From CAVVEC01 sp963747105 (lineage in GTDB: Bacteria > Acidobacteriota > Terriglobia > Terriglobales > Acidobacteriaceae), in assembly GCA_963747105.1 (NCBI GenBank), contig CAVVEC010000002.1, positions 682,001 to 746,000 on the forward strand: 64,000 nt of DNA. Reading direction: 5' to 3'. This document shows positions 29,927-38,112 of this stretch, piece after piece. Numbering within the stretch: the stretch's first letter is position 1; each line of letters begins with the position of its first letter. The notes under the pieces are model-generated. The model was not told the origin of the DNA. It made no database searches and saw nothing but the letters and a program-made list of their open reading frames with translations. Position numbers and translations under genes: made by a program.

Positions 29927-30383
29927 TGACGCGAATGAATGCCAACAAAGCGAGGCACAAGAGGTGTGCCGCAGAATGTGTCGTACGCTTCGAGCCGATG
30001 CGCGCCAATACGGGCTTTTTTGCTACCTCGATAAAGTGCTTCCGTGCGGGCTAGGCTGTGGGTAAGTGATTGATTCAGAGGTGTGATCGTACCCGCCGTG
30101 CTGATCAGTGTGCGTTAACTCTTAATTCAGCAGGCCACCACGCTTCCGCCATTGTCGTTTCTATCTTCACATTGTCACACAAGCCTCAAAGCGCACCCTT
30201 GCGTCAGCGACTTGTAGACTCGAGCTTCAAAAACTCACTTAGTTCAAAGATTCTGACGGCGGTGTGACAACCTGCCAACGCCAACAAAGTTGCCATCATT
30301 GACAGTCTCTTCGATTGAATAGCTTAAGTGGCTGCCACGTTGATTCTGAGAATTCTACAAACCATGATGTTTCCGTTCGCGAG
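29927..30383. other. Intergenic, 457 bp
   Basis: Separates the respiratory operon from the convergent photolyase operon. No convincing gene, and no clear hairpin plus T-run terminator that I could identify by eye. Confidence 0.4.
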
Positions 30384-31838
30384 TCAAGCGTGTGGCCCCG
30401 TGTACGCAGGCTGTATAGTGACGCTGCGGGTCGCCTTTCTGCACACTGCTTGGACCAGCCCTCGGAAAATCAAAATGTGAACGGGGTATAGAACCCACCA
30501 GTAAAGTTCTCCCAACAATCCGCGCGGCTCAAACCAGGCGCAGCAGCGAACCAGCGTCCGGCCACTGGGCTGAGGAGAAACCAAGAACCCCAACCAGGCA
30601 CGACCCGGGAGCTTCATTTCCGCCCGCAGGAGCAGACGGCGGTCCGCCTCCAGATCCTGCACGTACCAAAAGTCGATGTGATCATTCTTGTTCAAGTGGG
30701 CGCTGCCGGGGCTGCGTTCTATACCAACTCCTCCCAGGCATCGGTCCAGCCAACCGCGGATGCGCCACAAGCTATTCGCGTAGAGATAGCCGTTCGAACC
30801 GCCGAGGTGTGAAATGACGGAGAACACGTCCTTTGGGGACGCGTCGGCGACCGCTTGGCGGACGTCGCACAGAACGCCGTCCCGCCGAGTGAATAGGTGC
30901 GCAGGACGGCAAGGAAGAGTCTCTCTCAGGGAATCGTCCGGTAGCGTACGGGTCAGCGTCCTCTCAATGGCAGCCGCGTAACCCATGGGCCGTATTGCAG
31001 GGAACAACTCAGCAGCACGGGGGCTTTTGCAGACGACCTCGGTGCGCAGGCCCTCAATCAGTGGACGTGCGATCGACGTGGGAATTGGGGTCACCAAGCG
31101 TAACCAGTAGGAAGACAGTCGCGGTGTCAGGACGGGCACGCGGAGCAACCAGCGTCTGAGCCGCCGGGCTTGGGCATAGGTGAGCATCATGCTGCGGTAA
31201 GTTTCAATCGTTGCGCCCCCGATTTCGACCACGTGACCGGTTGACTCTGGTGACTGCAGCACCGCGACCAGATAGTCGAGAACGTCATCGATGGCAATGG
31301 GCTGAGTGCGCGTAATCACCCAGCGCGGACAGATCATGACCGGGAGGCGCTCGGTCAAGTATCGAATCAACTCGAATGAGACACTGCCATTGCCGACAAT
31401 GATGCCTGCGCGGAACTCTGTTACCGGCGGTCCGCATCTGCGTAGAGCTTCTCCAGTTTCTTGGCGGCTCTTGAGGTGCGCGGAAATTTGTGACGTTTCG
31501 GACGCGAGACCGCCAAGGTAGATGATCCGGTTCACTCCTGCCTGGCGGGCCGCCACGGCAAAGTTGTGGGCGGCGAGCCGGTCGCGCTCCTGGAAATCTC
31601 CGCCGGAGGCTGACATGGAGTGAATCAGATAGTAGGCAACCTCGATTCCTTGCATTGCTGCGGCAACGCTCCCCGGTTGCAGTACGTCTGCAACCACAAT
31701 GCGAGTGCTCTCGGCCACTCGCGGGTCCACCCGCGAGGCGTCCCGCACCATACACGAGACTTCGTGTCCGGAATCCACCAGACGCGGGATCAGCCTGCTG
31801 CCTACATATCCGGTCGCACCACTGACCAGAATTCTCAT
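30384..31838 (-). CDS. SDR-type NAD(P)-binding protein with C-terminal DUF2867 domain
   Basis: 484 aa. The N-terminal ~300 residues are an atypical short-chain dehydrogenase: nucleotide loop GATGYVGSRL at 7-16, YYLIHSMS and RIIYLGGLAS. The C-terminal ~160 residues are a DUF2867/START-like domain (HLGGSNGYLYANSLWRIRG, DFWYVQDLEADRRLLLRAEM, PGRAWLGFLV) ending in a hydrophobic helix. The function of this fusion is unknown; it often lies near photolyase genes. It starts with ATGT overlapping the TspO stop by 4 bp, so it belongs to a photolyase-TspO-SDR operon. Confidence 0.87.
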   Translation of the reverse strand: MRILVSGATGYVGSRLIPRLVDSGHEVSCMVRDASRVDPRVAESTRIVVADVLQPGSVAAAMQGIEVAYYLIHSMSASGGDFQERDRLAAHNFAVAARQAGVNRIIYLGGLASETSQISAHLKSRQETGEALRRCGPPVTEFRAGIIVGNGSVSFELIRYLTERLPVMICPRWVITRTQPIAIDDVLDYLVAVLQSPESTGHVVEIGGATIETYRSMMLTYAQARRLRRWLLRVPVLTPRLSSYWLRLVTPIPTSIARPLIEGLRTEVVCKSPRAAELFPAIRPMGYAAAIERTLTRTLPDDSLRETLPCRPAHLFTRRDGVLCDVRQAVADASPKDVFSVISHLGGSNGYLYANSLWRIRGWLDRCLGGVGIERSPGSAHLNKNDHIDFWYVQDLEADRRLLLRAEMKLPGRAWLGFLVSPQPSGRTLVRCCAWFEPRGLLGELYWWVLYPVHILIFRGLVQAVCRKATRSVTIQPAYTGPHA

Positions 31839-32320
31839 GTTGCTCCCAGGTTAAGTCGCCAGATTTTGAAGTTCAGCAGCGCTGCAAAAGCGACCCACAG
31901 AGCGTAGGGCACCATGAGCCAGAAGGCGAGGCCGGAAACGGTCCGGAACGCCACAGCAGTTGCGACAATCGTACCCAGCAGGAAAACAATCTCAATCAGC
32001 GCCATTCCCGGCCGGCGTAGTGCAAAGAACAGCCCTGACCAGGCGACATTCAGCGCCAATTGGCCGAAGAACAGAGCCAGAGGAAATCTTGCGCCGCCCC
32101 AATCTGCTTTCCGCCAGACCAGCCAGGCACTCAGTGCCATCAGGAAATACAAGGCTGACCAGACCGGGGCGAAGATCCAGTTGGGTGGGTTGAAGGAAGG
32201 TTTAATAAGTTCTGCATACCAGGTGCCAACCGAGGACGAGGTCAAGATGGAGCCTAGCCCTGCCGCGCTGAAGCAGGTAAGCAAGAAGAACAGAAACATG
32301 AGCCAGCGGTTGTCAGACAT
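31835..32320 (-). CDS. tspO: TspO/MBR family protein (tryptophan-rich sensory protein)
   Basis: 161 aa, five membrane helices. Diagnostic features: WYAELIKPSFNPPNWIFAPVW after helix 1, ALSAWLVWRKADW, and the NVAWSGLFFALRRPGMALIEI helix. TspO proteins bind porphyrins and modulate tetrapyrrole or stress responses in membranes. It overlaps the photolyase end by 8 bp and the SDR start by 4 bp, a tight operon linking light/porphyrin and DNA-repair functions. Confidence 0.92.
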   Translation of the reverse strand: MSDNRWLMFLFFLLTCFSAAGLGSILTSSSVGTWYAELIKPSFNPPNWIFAPVWSALYFLMALSAWLVWRKADWGGARFPLALFFGQLALNVAWSGLFFALRRPGMALIEIVFLLGTIVATAVAFRTVSGLAFWLMVPYALWVAFAALLNFKIWRLNLGAT

Positions 32321-33698
32321 GTCTAGCCTCCAAATGTCTCACCTTCTGGATGTACTGATGGGAATCGAATTTCTTTGAGGTGCTGGCGTATGACATATAG
32401 CGAATCTGTCCGAAAACAGGCCTCTCGAACCAAGGCCGGTCGTGCTTGCCGACGATGGCCCAGGCAATTCCCGCGTAGCCGTTGGGGTCGCGGCCGTCGA
32501 GTTGATAACGATCATTGAGCCCAACGGCTCGTTGGTAAGCCGTTGCAACCGACGGACTCCACTCCAGGATTTTCTTGGCCCAGTACATTCGCACGTAGTT
32601 GTGCATCCAGCCCGTCAAGACCATCTGTTTCTGAGCAGCATTCCATAGAGGATCATGAGTTTCAGCCTGTTCCAGTTGCGCCTCGCTGTAAACAATTGGA
32701 CGACGGTCGTCCGAGTGTTGGGCAAAAGAGCGATCCGCCCAGGGCTCAAGGCATTCGAAGGAATCATAGTACGAGTTGTAGCGGACGAAATTCACGGAGA
32801 GCTCGCGTCGGACGATCAATTGCTCCTGGAATGCCTGTTTCGCGGCTGCCGGCGCCGATGCTGCCTGCACCGCGTGCGCGATAGTGAGCGGGCCGATGTG
32901 GCCAAAGTGAAGGTACGGCGAGAGGCGGCTGGTCCCAGACAATTCGGGATGATTCCGGTCTTTGGGATAGTTCCGCAACCCATGTTTGACGAAGTCAGCC
33001 AGAACGCTCAGCGCACGCTTGGTTCCACCCCGCCAGTTCTCTACCGGCGAAACGGAGCGATCGAGCGACCAGCCTGCGGTGAAATCCTCATGCGCCGAAA
33101 GTGAATGCAGAGTTCGTGGCTTGTTCCATGGGATTCGCGCTTTGACGACCTTCTTTGGAACAAGGAACTGTGGCAACAGTTCCTGGAGTCGGGGCCGGAT
33201 AGTGCGGGCGCCATAGTGCTCTTTACCCAGCAGCCGCGAGGGCACGACGACGTCGGCATCAACGGTCCAGAAAAGTACCTTCAGATGCTGGGCGGCGCGA
33301 ACTCGCCAGCGCTCAGCTTCGCGCAAGGGATTTTCGTCGCCAATTACGATCGCCGGGCGGACTTGTTCACAAAACTTTATTAGGCTGTGATCAGGGTACG
33401 TCCGCAACACAAAACCGACATTGCGCTTGGAGAGTTCCTCCGCGATGTCCGGAATTCCGGAGGCGAGAAAGCGGTAGTGACGGAGATTGGCGTGCGGATA
33501 AAAAGGCACCGGAGCCAGGAAAACAACTACCGGCTCGCCAAGTTTGTTACCAAGCTCAACCGCGACATCCAGAGCCGGATTGTCCAATGCCCGCTGGGCG
33601 CTCTGCATCCAGTAGACTACGCACTTCCCCTCTGGATTTGGCGCTCCACCCTTCCGCACGGTGATGCGTGGATCGAGGCTGAGTGTTTGGATTCCCAT
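32313..33698 (-). CDS. phrB: Class II deoxyribodipyrimidine photolyase
   Basis: 461 aa. Repairs UV cyclobutane pyrimidine dimers using light and FAD. Class II features: an early CVVYWMQSAQRALDNPAL, then TSRLSPYLHFGHIGP, QEQLIVRRELSVNF, and the C-terminal MHNYVRMYWAKKILEWS and LDGRDPNGYAGIAW segments. ATG 33698 is preferred because the alternative GTG at 33722 lies inside a palindrome (33713-33736). First gene of a three-gene operon with TspO and an SDR protein. Confidence 0.93.
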   Translation of the reverse strand: MGIQTLSLDPRITVRKGGAPNPEGKCVVYWMQSAQRALDNPALDVAVELGNKLGEPVVVFLAPVPFYPHANLRHYRFLASGIPDIAEELSKRNVGFVLRTYPDHSLIKFCEQVRPAIVIGDENPLREAERWRVRAAQHLKVLFWTVDADVVVPSRLLGKEHYGARTIRPRLQELLPQFLVPKKVVKARIPWNKPRTLHSLSAHEDFTAGWSLDRSVSPVENWRGGTKRALSVLADFVKHGLRNYPKDRNHPELSGTSRLSPYLHFGHIGPLTIAHAVQAASAPAAAKQAFQEQLIVRRELSVNFVRYNSYYDSFECLEPWADRSFAQHSDDRRPIVYSEAQLEQAETHDPLWNAAQKQMVLTGWMHNYVRMYWAKKILEWSPSVATAYQRAVGLNDRYQLDGRDPNGYAGIAWAIVGKHDRPWFERPVFGQIRYMSYASTSKKFDSHQYIQKVRHLEARHV

Positions 33699-33712
33699 CA
33701 CAAGTGAAGTAG

Positions 33713-33736
33713 GGGAGAACACAAATGTGTTCTCCC
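33713..33736. promoter_or_regulatory. 11-bp perfect inverted repeat upstream of photolyase
   Basis: Arms GGGAGAACACA and TGTGTTCTCCC are separated by two bases. It lies between the DUF378 stop (33756) and the photolyase start. It could be an operator for the photolyase operon or a hairpin ending the DUF378 transcript; no T-run follows on the minus strand, which favours the first. Confidence 0.5.
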
Positions 33737-33755
33737 TGCCTTCGGGTCTCTTCCT

Positions 33756-33998
33756 CTAACGGGCGCGAGCCGGAGCCGACTCGTGTCCCCAGCGATGCTG
33801 AATGGCCTTGAAAGAGACAGCCTGATACAGCGCCGCCAAGCCAACCAGAGCATAGACGACGGAACTGAGTGTTGAAGTTTCGCCGAATTTCATTCCGAAA
33901 ATAGCGGCCACCAGGTCGAAGTGCGCGACGCTTACCAGACCCCAGTTCAGTCCGCCAACTACAAGAAGCACAGCTGCGATCACATCTAACGTCTTCAT
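33756..33998 (-). CDS. DUF378 family small membrane protein
   Basis: 80 aa, two membrane helices. The family core is plain: LDVIAAVLLVVGGLNWGLV, FDLVAAIFG, and VVYALVGLAALYQAVSF. ATG 33998 has GGAGG directly upstream (34004-34008); a near in-frame start 4 codons earlier overlaps that site. Function unknown; these are short inner-membrane proteins. It is 16 bp downstream of the fasciclin gene and likely co-transcribed. Confidence 0.9.
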   Translation of the reverse strand: MKTLDVIAAVLLVVGGLNWGLVSVAHFDLVAAIFGMKFGETSTLSSVVYALVGLAALYQAVSFKAIQHRWGHESAPARAR

Positions 33999-34014
33999 CT
34001 TTTCCTCCATTTAC

Positions 34015-34521
34015 TTAGTCTTTGGGTAGAAGCACGGTGTCGATCACGTGGATCACGCCGTTGGAAGCCAAAACATCGGCCTTTATAACCGTGGCGTCAT
34101 TGACCATGACGGTGCCATCATTGACCGTCAGTTTCAGGTCCTGGCCATTGATGGTTTTCGCCGAAGAGAGTTTCACGACCTGCGCCGCAGTCACGTCACC
34201 CGATACCACGTGGTAGAGCAGGATGGCCTTCAACTTTTCTTTGTTCTCGGGCTTGAGAAGCGACTCGACCGTACCCGCCGGCAGCTTGCTGAAGGCTTCG
34301 TCTGTCGGAGCAAACACGGTGAAGGGTCCCTTGCCCTTCAGGGTGTCAGCCAGACCGGCTGCTTGAAGTGCGGTGGCCAGCGTCTTGAAGCTGCCTGCGG
34401 CGACCGCGGTGTCAACGATGTCCTTCTGTGCAGAGCCGGCTACCGCCGGCATTGCAGTTGCCAGGACGCTGAGAATCAATGCAAAACTCGCTACTTTCAC
34501 GTTATGTCTCCCGGTTTTCAT
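34015..34521 (-). CDS. Secreted fasciclin (FAS1) domain protein
   Basis: 168 aa. Signal peptide ~1-28 (VASFALILSVLATAMPAVAG), then one complete FAS1 domain: DIVDTAVAAGSFKTLATAL, the H1 motif FTVFAPTDEAFSKLP, LLYHVVSGDV, and the H2 segment NGVIHVIDTVLLPK. FAS1 domains mediate cell adhesion or matrix binding outside the cell. It is divergent from the XRE-cupin regulator, with a small palindrome in between, so it may be that regulator's target. Confidence 0.93.
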   Translation of the reverse strand: MKTGRHNVKVASFALILSVLATAMPAVAGSAQKDIVDTAVAAGSFKTLATALQAAGLADTLKGKGPFTVFAPTDEAFSKLPAGTVESLLKPENKEKLKAILLYHVVSGDVTAAQVVKLSSAKTINGQDLKLTVNDGTVMVNDATVIKADVLASNGVIHVIDTVLLPKD

Positions 34522-34586
34522 TTTCTTGTTCTTCTGTTTTCTGTTGCACTTTTCCCGCTTGCTGTATTAACTATAGAGAACAATTA

Positions 34587-34603
34587 TTGTCGCAATACGA
34601 CAA
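34587..34603. promoter_or_regulatory. Inverted repeat TTGTCG-N5-CGACAA, likely operator
   Basis: A 6-bp dyad with a 5-base spacer, in the 163-bp region between the divergent fasciclin and XRE-cupin genes. Its size suits an HTH_XRE dimer, so it may be the autoregulatory operator (inference). Confidence 0.55.
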
Positions 34604-34684
34604 ACAACGAAATTCCGCAATTCATGTGAGTGGCAATCAAAAGTCCGACACGATGTTGTACTGGCAGGAAAACAGGGAAAAGGC

Positions 34685-35269
34685 GTGGTGAATAAAACAA
34701 TTGTCGAAGGGCTTCGGCCTTATGCCTTGGGCGAGAAACTGCGGACGCTGCGGCTGCGAAAGAGCATGGGTCTGGTTGAATTGGGCAAGCACACCGGCCT
34801 TTCGGCGGCCATGCTCTCAAAACTGGAGCGTGGCAAACTGTATCCCACACTCCCGACGCTGCTGCGTATCGCTTTGGTGTTCGGGGTGGGGCTCGAATAC
34901 TTCTTCACTGATGAGCGCAAGCGTCACGTGGTGACGATTGCACGCAAAAAAGAACGCTTGCGGTTTCCGGACAGTCCTGGCGGAGGGAGCATCGCGTACA
35001 ACTTCGAGAGCCTGGACTTCAACGCTACAGAACGCAAGCTAAATGCTTTTTACGCGGAGTTCGAACCCATTTCCTCCGAGAACGTGAAGCCTCACCAGCA
35101 CCCGGGCGTGGAATTGCTTTATCTAATCTCCGGAAAACTGGAGCTCATGATCGGTTCCGAGACGTTCAACCTCGAAACAGGGGACGCCGTGTACTTCGAT
35201 TCGGGAGTGCGTCACAGCTATCACCGTGCCAGTAAAGGTCCATGTACTGGCGTGATTGTGACGACGTGA
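34685..35269 (+). CDS. XRE-family regulator with C-terminal cupin sensor
   Basis: 194 aa. HTH_3 DNA-binding domain at ~15-75 (GEKLRTLRLRKSMGLVELG, SAAMLSKLERGKLYPTLPTL), then a small-molecule-binding cupin at ~120-194 (HQHPGVELLYLISGKLEL, GDAVYFDSGVRHSYH) with the His/Glu metal-site pattern. Such proteins act as dimeric repressors or activators responding to polyamines or other metabolites. The start is GTG 34685 or the adjacent GTG 34688. Probable regulator of the divergent fasciclin-DUF378 pair. Confidence 0.9.
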   Translation: MVNKTIVEGLRPYALGEKLRTLRLRKSMGLVELGKHTGLSAAMLSKLERGKLYPTLPTLLRIALVFGVGLEYFFTDERKRHVVTIARKKERLRFPDSPGGGSIAYNFESLDFNATERKLNAFYAEFEPISSENVKPHQHPGVELLYLISGKLELMIGSETFNLETGDAVYFDSGVRHSYHRASKGPCTGVIVTT

Positions 35270-35355
35270 CCAGTAAGTCAGGATCTACAGCCCGGCAAAT
35301 TCGGCCTAGGTCTGGCGGGAATGTCTGTGAGGTTTCGATTTTAGTGCCGGAAAAG

Positions 35356-35375
35356 TTGGGCAAAACTTGGGCAAA
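35356..35375 (+). repeat. Direct repeat TTGGGCAAA x2, possible integrase arm sites
   Basis: Two copies of TTGGGCAAA at 35356-35364 and 35367-35375, about 75 bp before the tRNA-fMet fragment. Short direct repeats beside a tRNA att core are typical integrase arm-type sites; this assignment is inference. Confidence 0.4.
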
Positions 35376-35448
35376 GAATCGACCCCGAATAGGGTCAAAA
35401 TCGGGTGTCGAGGGGTGTAAGAGTCGTCGAATCAACAACAAGTTAGAT

Positions 35449-35505
35449 TGACCGCCTGGGCTCATAACCCAAAGGTCGGTGGTTCAAATCCACCCCCCGC
35501 AACCA
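35449..35505 (+). other. tRNA-fMet(CAT) 3' half: attachment-site remnant
   Basis: Contains the anticodon loop CTCATAA flanked by GGG/CCC, the T arm GGTGGTTCAAATCCACC, and the acceptor 3' strand CCCCGCAACCA with the A72 typical of initiator tRNA. The 5' acceptor strand and D arm are absent from the preceding 100 bases, so it is not a functional tRNA. A 3'-terminal tRNA fragment near a tyrosine integrase is the footprint of site-specific island integration. Confidence 0.82.
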
Positions 35506-35632
35506 AAACTTTCGTAATCAAGCACTTCCAGTTCTTCCTACCGCGTCCCTACCATTTTGAACCATGATTGCAGCAGAAGCAGTGTAAGCGTTCGGTGTAA
35601 GCCGTATTGACCAGGTGCGGGACTCGTTCTAA

Positions 35633-37210
35633 CTAAGCTGCGGATTGGCTTGCGAGAGTTAGGCTTGCGGCGATGTTCCAAGGCAGTAATTCCTCGATGC
35701 GAGTGATGGGGTGATCGGCGATCCGCGACAGCACTTCGTGCAGATAGGCTTCCGGATCCAGGCCGTTGAGTTTGGCCGAGCCGATTAAGCTGTAGATGGC
35801 AGCCGCCCGCTCACCTCCAGTATCTGATCCCGCAAACAAGTAATTCTTTCGACCGAGAGCAACCGCACGTAGAGCACGTTCTGCGGCGTTGTTGTCGATC
35901 TCGATGTGTCCGTCGTCGCAATAACGCAGTAATGCGTCCCAGCGTGAGAGGGCGTAGCGAATCGCTGCCGTCGTATCCGACTTGCGCGAAAGCTTGGGGA
36001 GCGTCGCCTCGAACCACTGTCGCAGAGATTCGAGCAAGGGTCGCGCACGGGCGTTGCGAACTTGTTGTCGCTCTTCTGCTGGCCGACCGCGAATCTCTTT
36101 CTCGATCCCATACAGGGCTGCGATTCGCTCCAGGGCTTCGCTCGCTACCGGCGACGCATGCGCCTGTTGCAGATCGAAGAACTTGCGCCGCACGTGCGCC
36201 CAACACGCCGCTTCTTGGATGCGGCCGTCTTCGTAGAGTTGATTGAATCCGGCGTAGGCGTCGGCTTGCAGCGTTCCGCGAAACTCGCGCAGGTGCCGCT
36301 CGGGATGTTCCCCTTTGCGATCCGGCGAGTAGGCAAACCACACTGCCGGTGCCGCCAGCTCACCCGCAGGCCGGTCATCGCGGACATAGGTCCACAACCG
36401 CCCGGTCTTGGTCTTGCCATTCCCCGGAGCCAGCACCGGCACGGGCGTGTCGTCGGCGTGCAGTTTTCCGGAGGCCGTCACGTAACGGCGCAGCACTTCA
36501 AGCAGTGGTTCTAACAACTGGCTGGTTCCACCCACCCAGTCGGCCAGGGTCGAGCGCTCCAACTCAATGCCCTGGCGCCCATAAATCTCCGACTGGCGAT
36601 ACAACGGCAAATGGTCGGCATACTTCGAGACCAGTACGTGAGCCAACAGTCCAGGCCCGGCTACCCCGCGTTCGATAGGTCGGCTTGGCGCCGACGCTTG
36701 CACGATGTGGTCACACTTCGTACAGCTCAACTTGGGCCGCACGTGGCGAACCACGAAGAAGCTCGCCGGCACGTACTCCAGCATCTCGGAAACGTCCTCG
36801 CCCAACTTACTCAGCGCACCGCCACAATCCGGACAAGCCGATTCTTTCGGTTCGTGCCTCTGCGTTTGACGGGGCAGATGATCGGGTAACGGCCGACGGG
36901 CTGGTTTCGCAACAGTACTACTACTAATAAGGAGGGGAGATGTCGTGGCCCCAGGCTTACTCTCCGGCTGGCTTGCGCTCTCGACGGGTTTCGCTTGCAG
37001 ATCTTCCAGCCGTAACTCCAATTGCTCGATCTGCCGCGCCAGCTTCTCCGACTTCCGCCCAAACTGCATGCGCTGCAGCTTGGCGATCAGCAGCTTGAGA
37101 TGCTCGATCTCGCTTTCGCGCCAGAGCAGTTGCTCATGTTGCGCCAGAACTAGCGCTTTCAACGCTTCCGTCGGAAGCAGGTTCAGATCCGGAAGCGGGT
37201 TGCCTGACAT
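35633..37210 (-). CDS. tnpC: IS66 family transposase TnpC
   Basis: 525 aa, full length for the family. An N-terminal leucine-rich coiled coil (EALKALVLAQHEQLLWRE) is followed by the zinc-finger ESACPDCGGAL...CTKCDH at ~120-160. The DDE core lies in segments KLHADDTPVPVL, GTLQADAYAGFNQLY and DNNAAERALRAVALGRKNYLFAGSD. The C-terminal IS66 domain IYSLIGSAKLNGLDPEAYL is intact. No stop or frameshift is seen, so the element may be active. Confidence 0.95.
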   Translation of the reverse strand: MSGNPLPDLNLLPTEALKALVLAQHEQLLWRESEIEHLKLLIAKLQRMQFGRKSEKLARQIEQLELRLEDLQAKPVESASQPESKPGATTSPLLISSSTVAKPARRPLPDHLPRQTQRHEPKESACPDCGGALSKLGEDVSEMLEYVPASFFVVRHVRPKLSCTKCDHIVQASAPSRPIERGVAGPGLLAHVLVSKYADHLPLYRQSEIYGRQGIELERSTLADWVGGTSQLLEPLLEVLRRYVTASGKLHADDTPVPVLAPGNGKTKTGRLWTYVRDDRPAGELAAPAVWFAYSPDRKGEHPERHLREFRGTLQADAYAGFNQLYEDGRIQEAACWAHVRRKFFDLQQAHASPVASEALERIAALYGIEKEIRGRPAEERQQVRNARARPLLESLRQWFEATLPKLSRKSDTTAAIRYALSRWDALLRYCDDGHIEIDNNAAERALRAVALGRKNYLFAGSDTGGERAAAIYSLIGSAKLNGLDPEAYLHEVLSRIADHPITRIEELLPWNIAASLTLASQSAA

Positions 37211-37285
37211 GCGCGGAGTATCGCATGAATCTTCGCGCCACGATCTTCTCCGCGCAAAAAAAGTTGTGCAAAAGAACCTCGTGCG

Positions 37286-37633
37286 TTACACCGACAGTTG
37301 CGGATCCCAGGTGCGCTCCGGTCGCCGCCAGTCAATGCCTTCCAGCAGCATGGATAACTGCGCCCGCGTCAGCGAAACCGTACCGCTCGCCGCTTGCGGC
37401 CACACGAAACGTCCGCGCTCTAAACGCTTCGAAAATAGACAAAGCCCATCGCCATCGAACCACAAAACCTTGATCAAATCGCCGCGCCGCCCGCGAAACA
37501 CGAACACATGACCCGAGAACGGACTCTGCTCCAGTTGGGTTTGTACCAGCGAGCTCAGCCCGGTGAAACCCCGCCGCAGATCGGTCACGCCCGCTGCAAT
37601 CCAAACCCGCGTGTTAGTGGGTGGCCCGATCAT
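37286..37633 (-). CDS. tnpB: IS66 accessory protein TnpB (Orf2)
   Basis: 115 aa. Characteristic motifs: WIAAGVTDLRRGFTGLSSLV, HVFVFRGRRGDLIKVLWFDGDG, and LERGRFVWP. Start ATG at 37633 overlaps the tnpA stop by 4 bp (ATGA), the translational coupling normal for IS66. Required with TnpA for transposition of most family members; biochemical role unknown. Confidence 0.95.
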   Translation of the reverse strand: MIGPPTNTRVWIAAGVTDLRRGFTGLSSLVQTQLEQSPFSGHVFVFRGRRGDLIKVLWFDGDGLCLFSKRLERGRFVWPQAASGTVSLTRAQLSMLLEGIDWRRPERTWDPQLSV

Positions 37634-38010
37634 GCCCGCAGGCACTCCAACAACACCCGCAGCAAAACCGGATCGGCGCTGCCCTCGATGCGCACCTGCG
37701 CGTGTCGAAGTTTGATGTGAACCGTGCCCGCCAAACAAGTCGAAGAGCTCCCGCCACTCGACGATGTCATCAGCGACGGCGAGCTCTCGCTTACGCTGAC
37801 CGGCAACAGCTTCATCGCACCGCTGCCTCCCAGTCGCCTTGCCAGATACAGCTTGCGCCAGTTGAAAACCAGGTTAGCGTTGACCCCGTGCGCCCGTGCC
37901 ACTCTTGCTACCGATGCACCCTTCGCCAACGTCTCTTCGACAATCCCTCGCTTCTCCTCCAACGTCCGGTACCGCCGTTTAGGTGGGGTGGTTTGAGTGT
38001 ATGTGTCCAT
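37630..38010 (-). CDS. tnpA: IS66 accessory protein TnpA (helix-turn-helix)
   Basis: 126 aa. The N-terminal HTH of the transposase-8/IS66 Orf1 type: RRYRTLEEKRGIVEETLAKG, ARAHGVNANLVFNWRKLY. The C-terminal half is Ser/Gly-rich then a short beta segment. Start ATG 38010 is preferred over the adjacent ATG 38013. First gene of the IS66 operon, about 90 bp inside the right inverted repeat. Confidence 0.92.
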   Translation of the reverse strand: MDTYTQTTPPKRRYRTLEEKRGIVEETLAKGASVARVARAHGVNANLVFNWRKLYLARRLGGSGAMKLLPVSVSESSPSLMTSSSGGSSSTCLAGTVHIKLRHAQVRIEGSADPVLLRVLLECLRA

Positions 38011-38112
38011 CATCGCTCCAAGTGGACACTATCGCTGGTGTCCACATCCAGAGCATGACTCCCACTTACACCTCTGTCCAGACGGCCACCAGCGGACGCT
38101 TACGCAGCAGTC

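Larger units (their letters stand above)
35584..38103. mobile_element. Complete IS66-family insertion sequence with 8-bp target duplication
   Basis: Element of 2520 bp with tnpA, tnpB and tnpC on the minus strand. Terminal inverted repeats both begin GTAAGCG (left 35584-35613, right 38103 back to 38074) and continue with matching GCCGT blocks. The flanks GAAGCAGT (35576-35583) and GCAGCAGT (38104-38111) match at 7 of 8 positions, the duplication length expected for IS66. It is inserted 9 bp before the ATG of the integrase gene. Confidence 0.92.

Noticed and set aside
35428..35505. Complete tRNA-Met gene
   Set aside because: The 5' acceptor strand (CGCGGGG) and D arm are absent upstream; only the anticodon arm to CCA is present.
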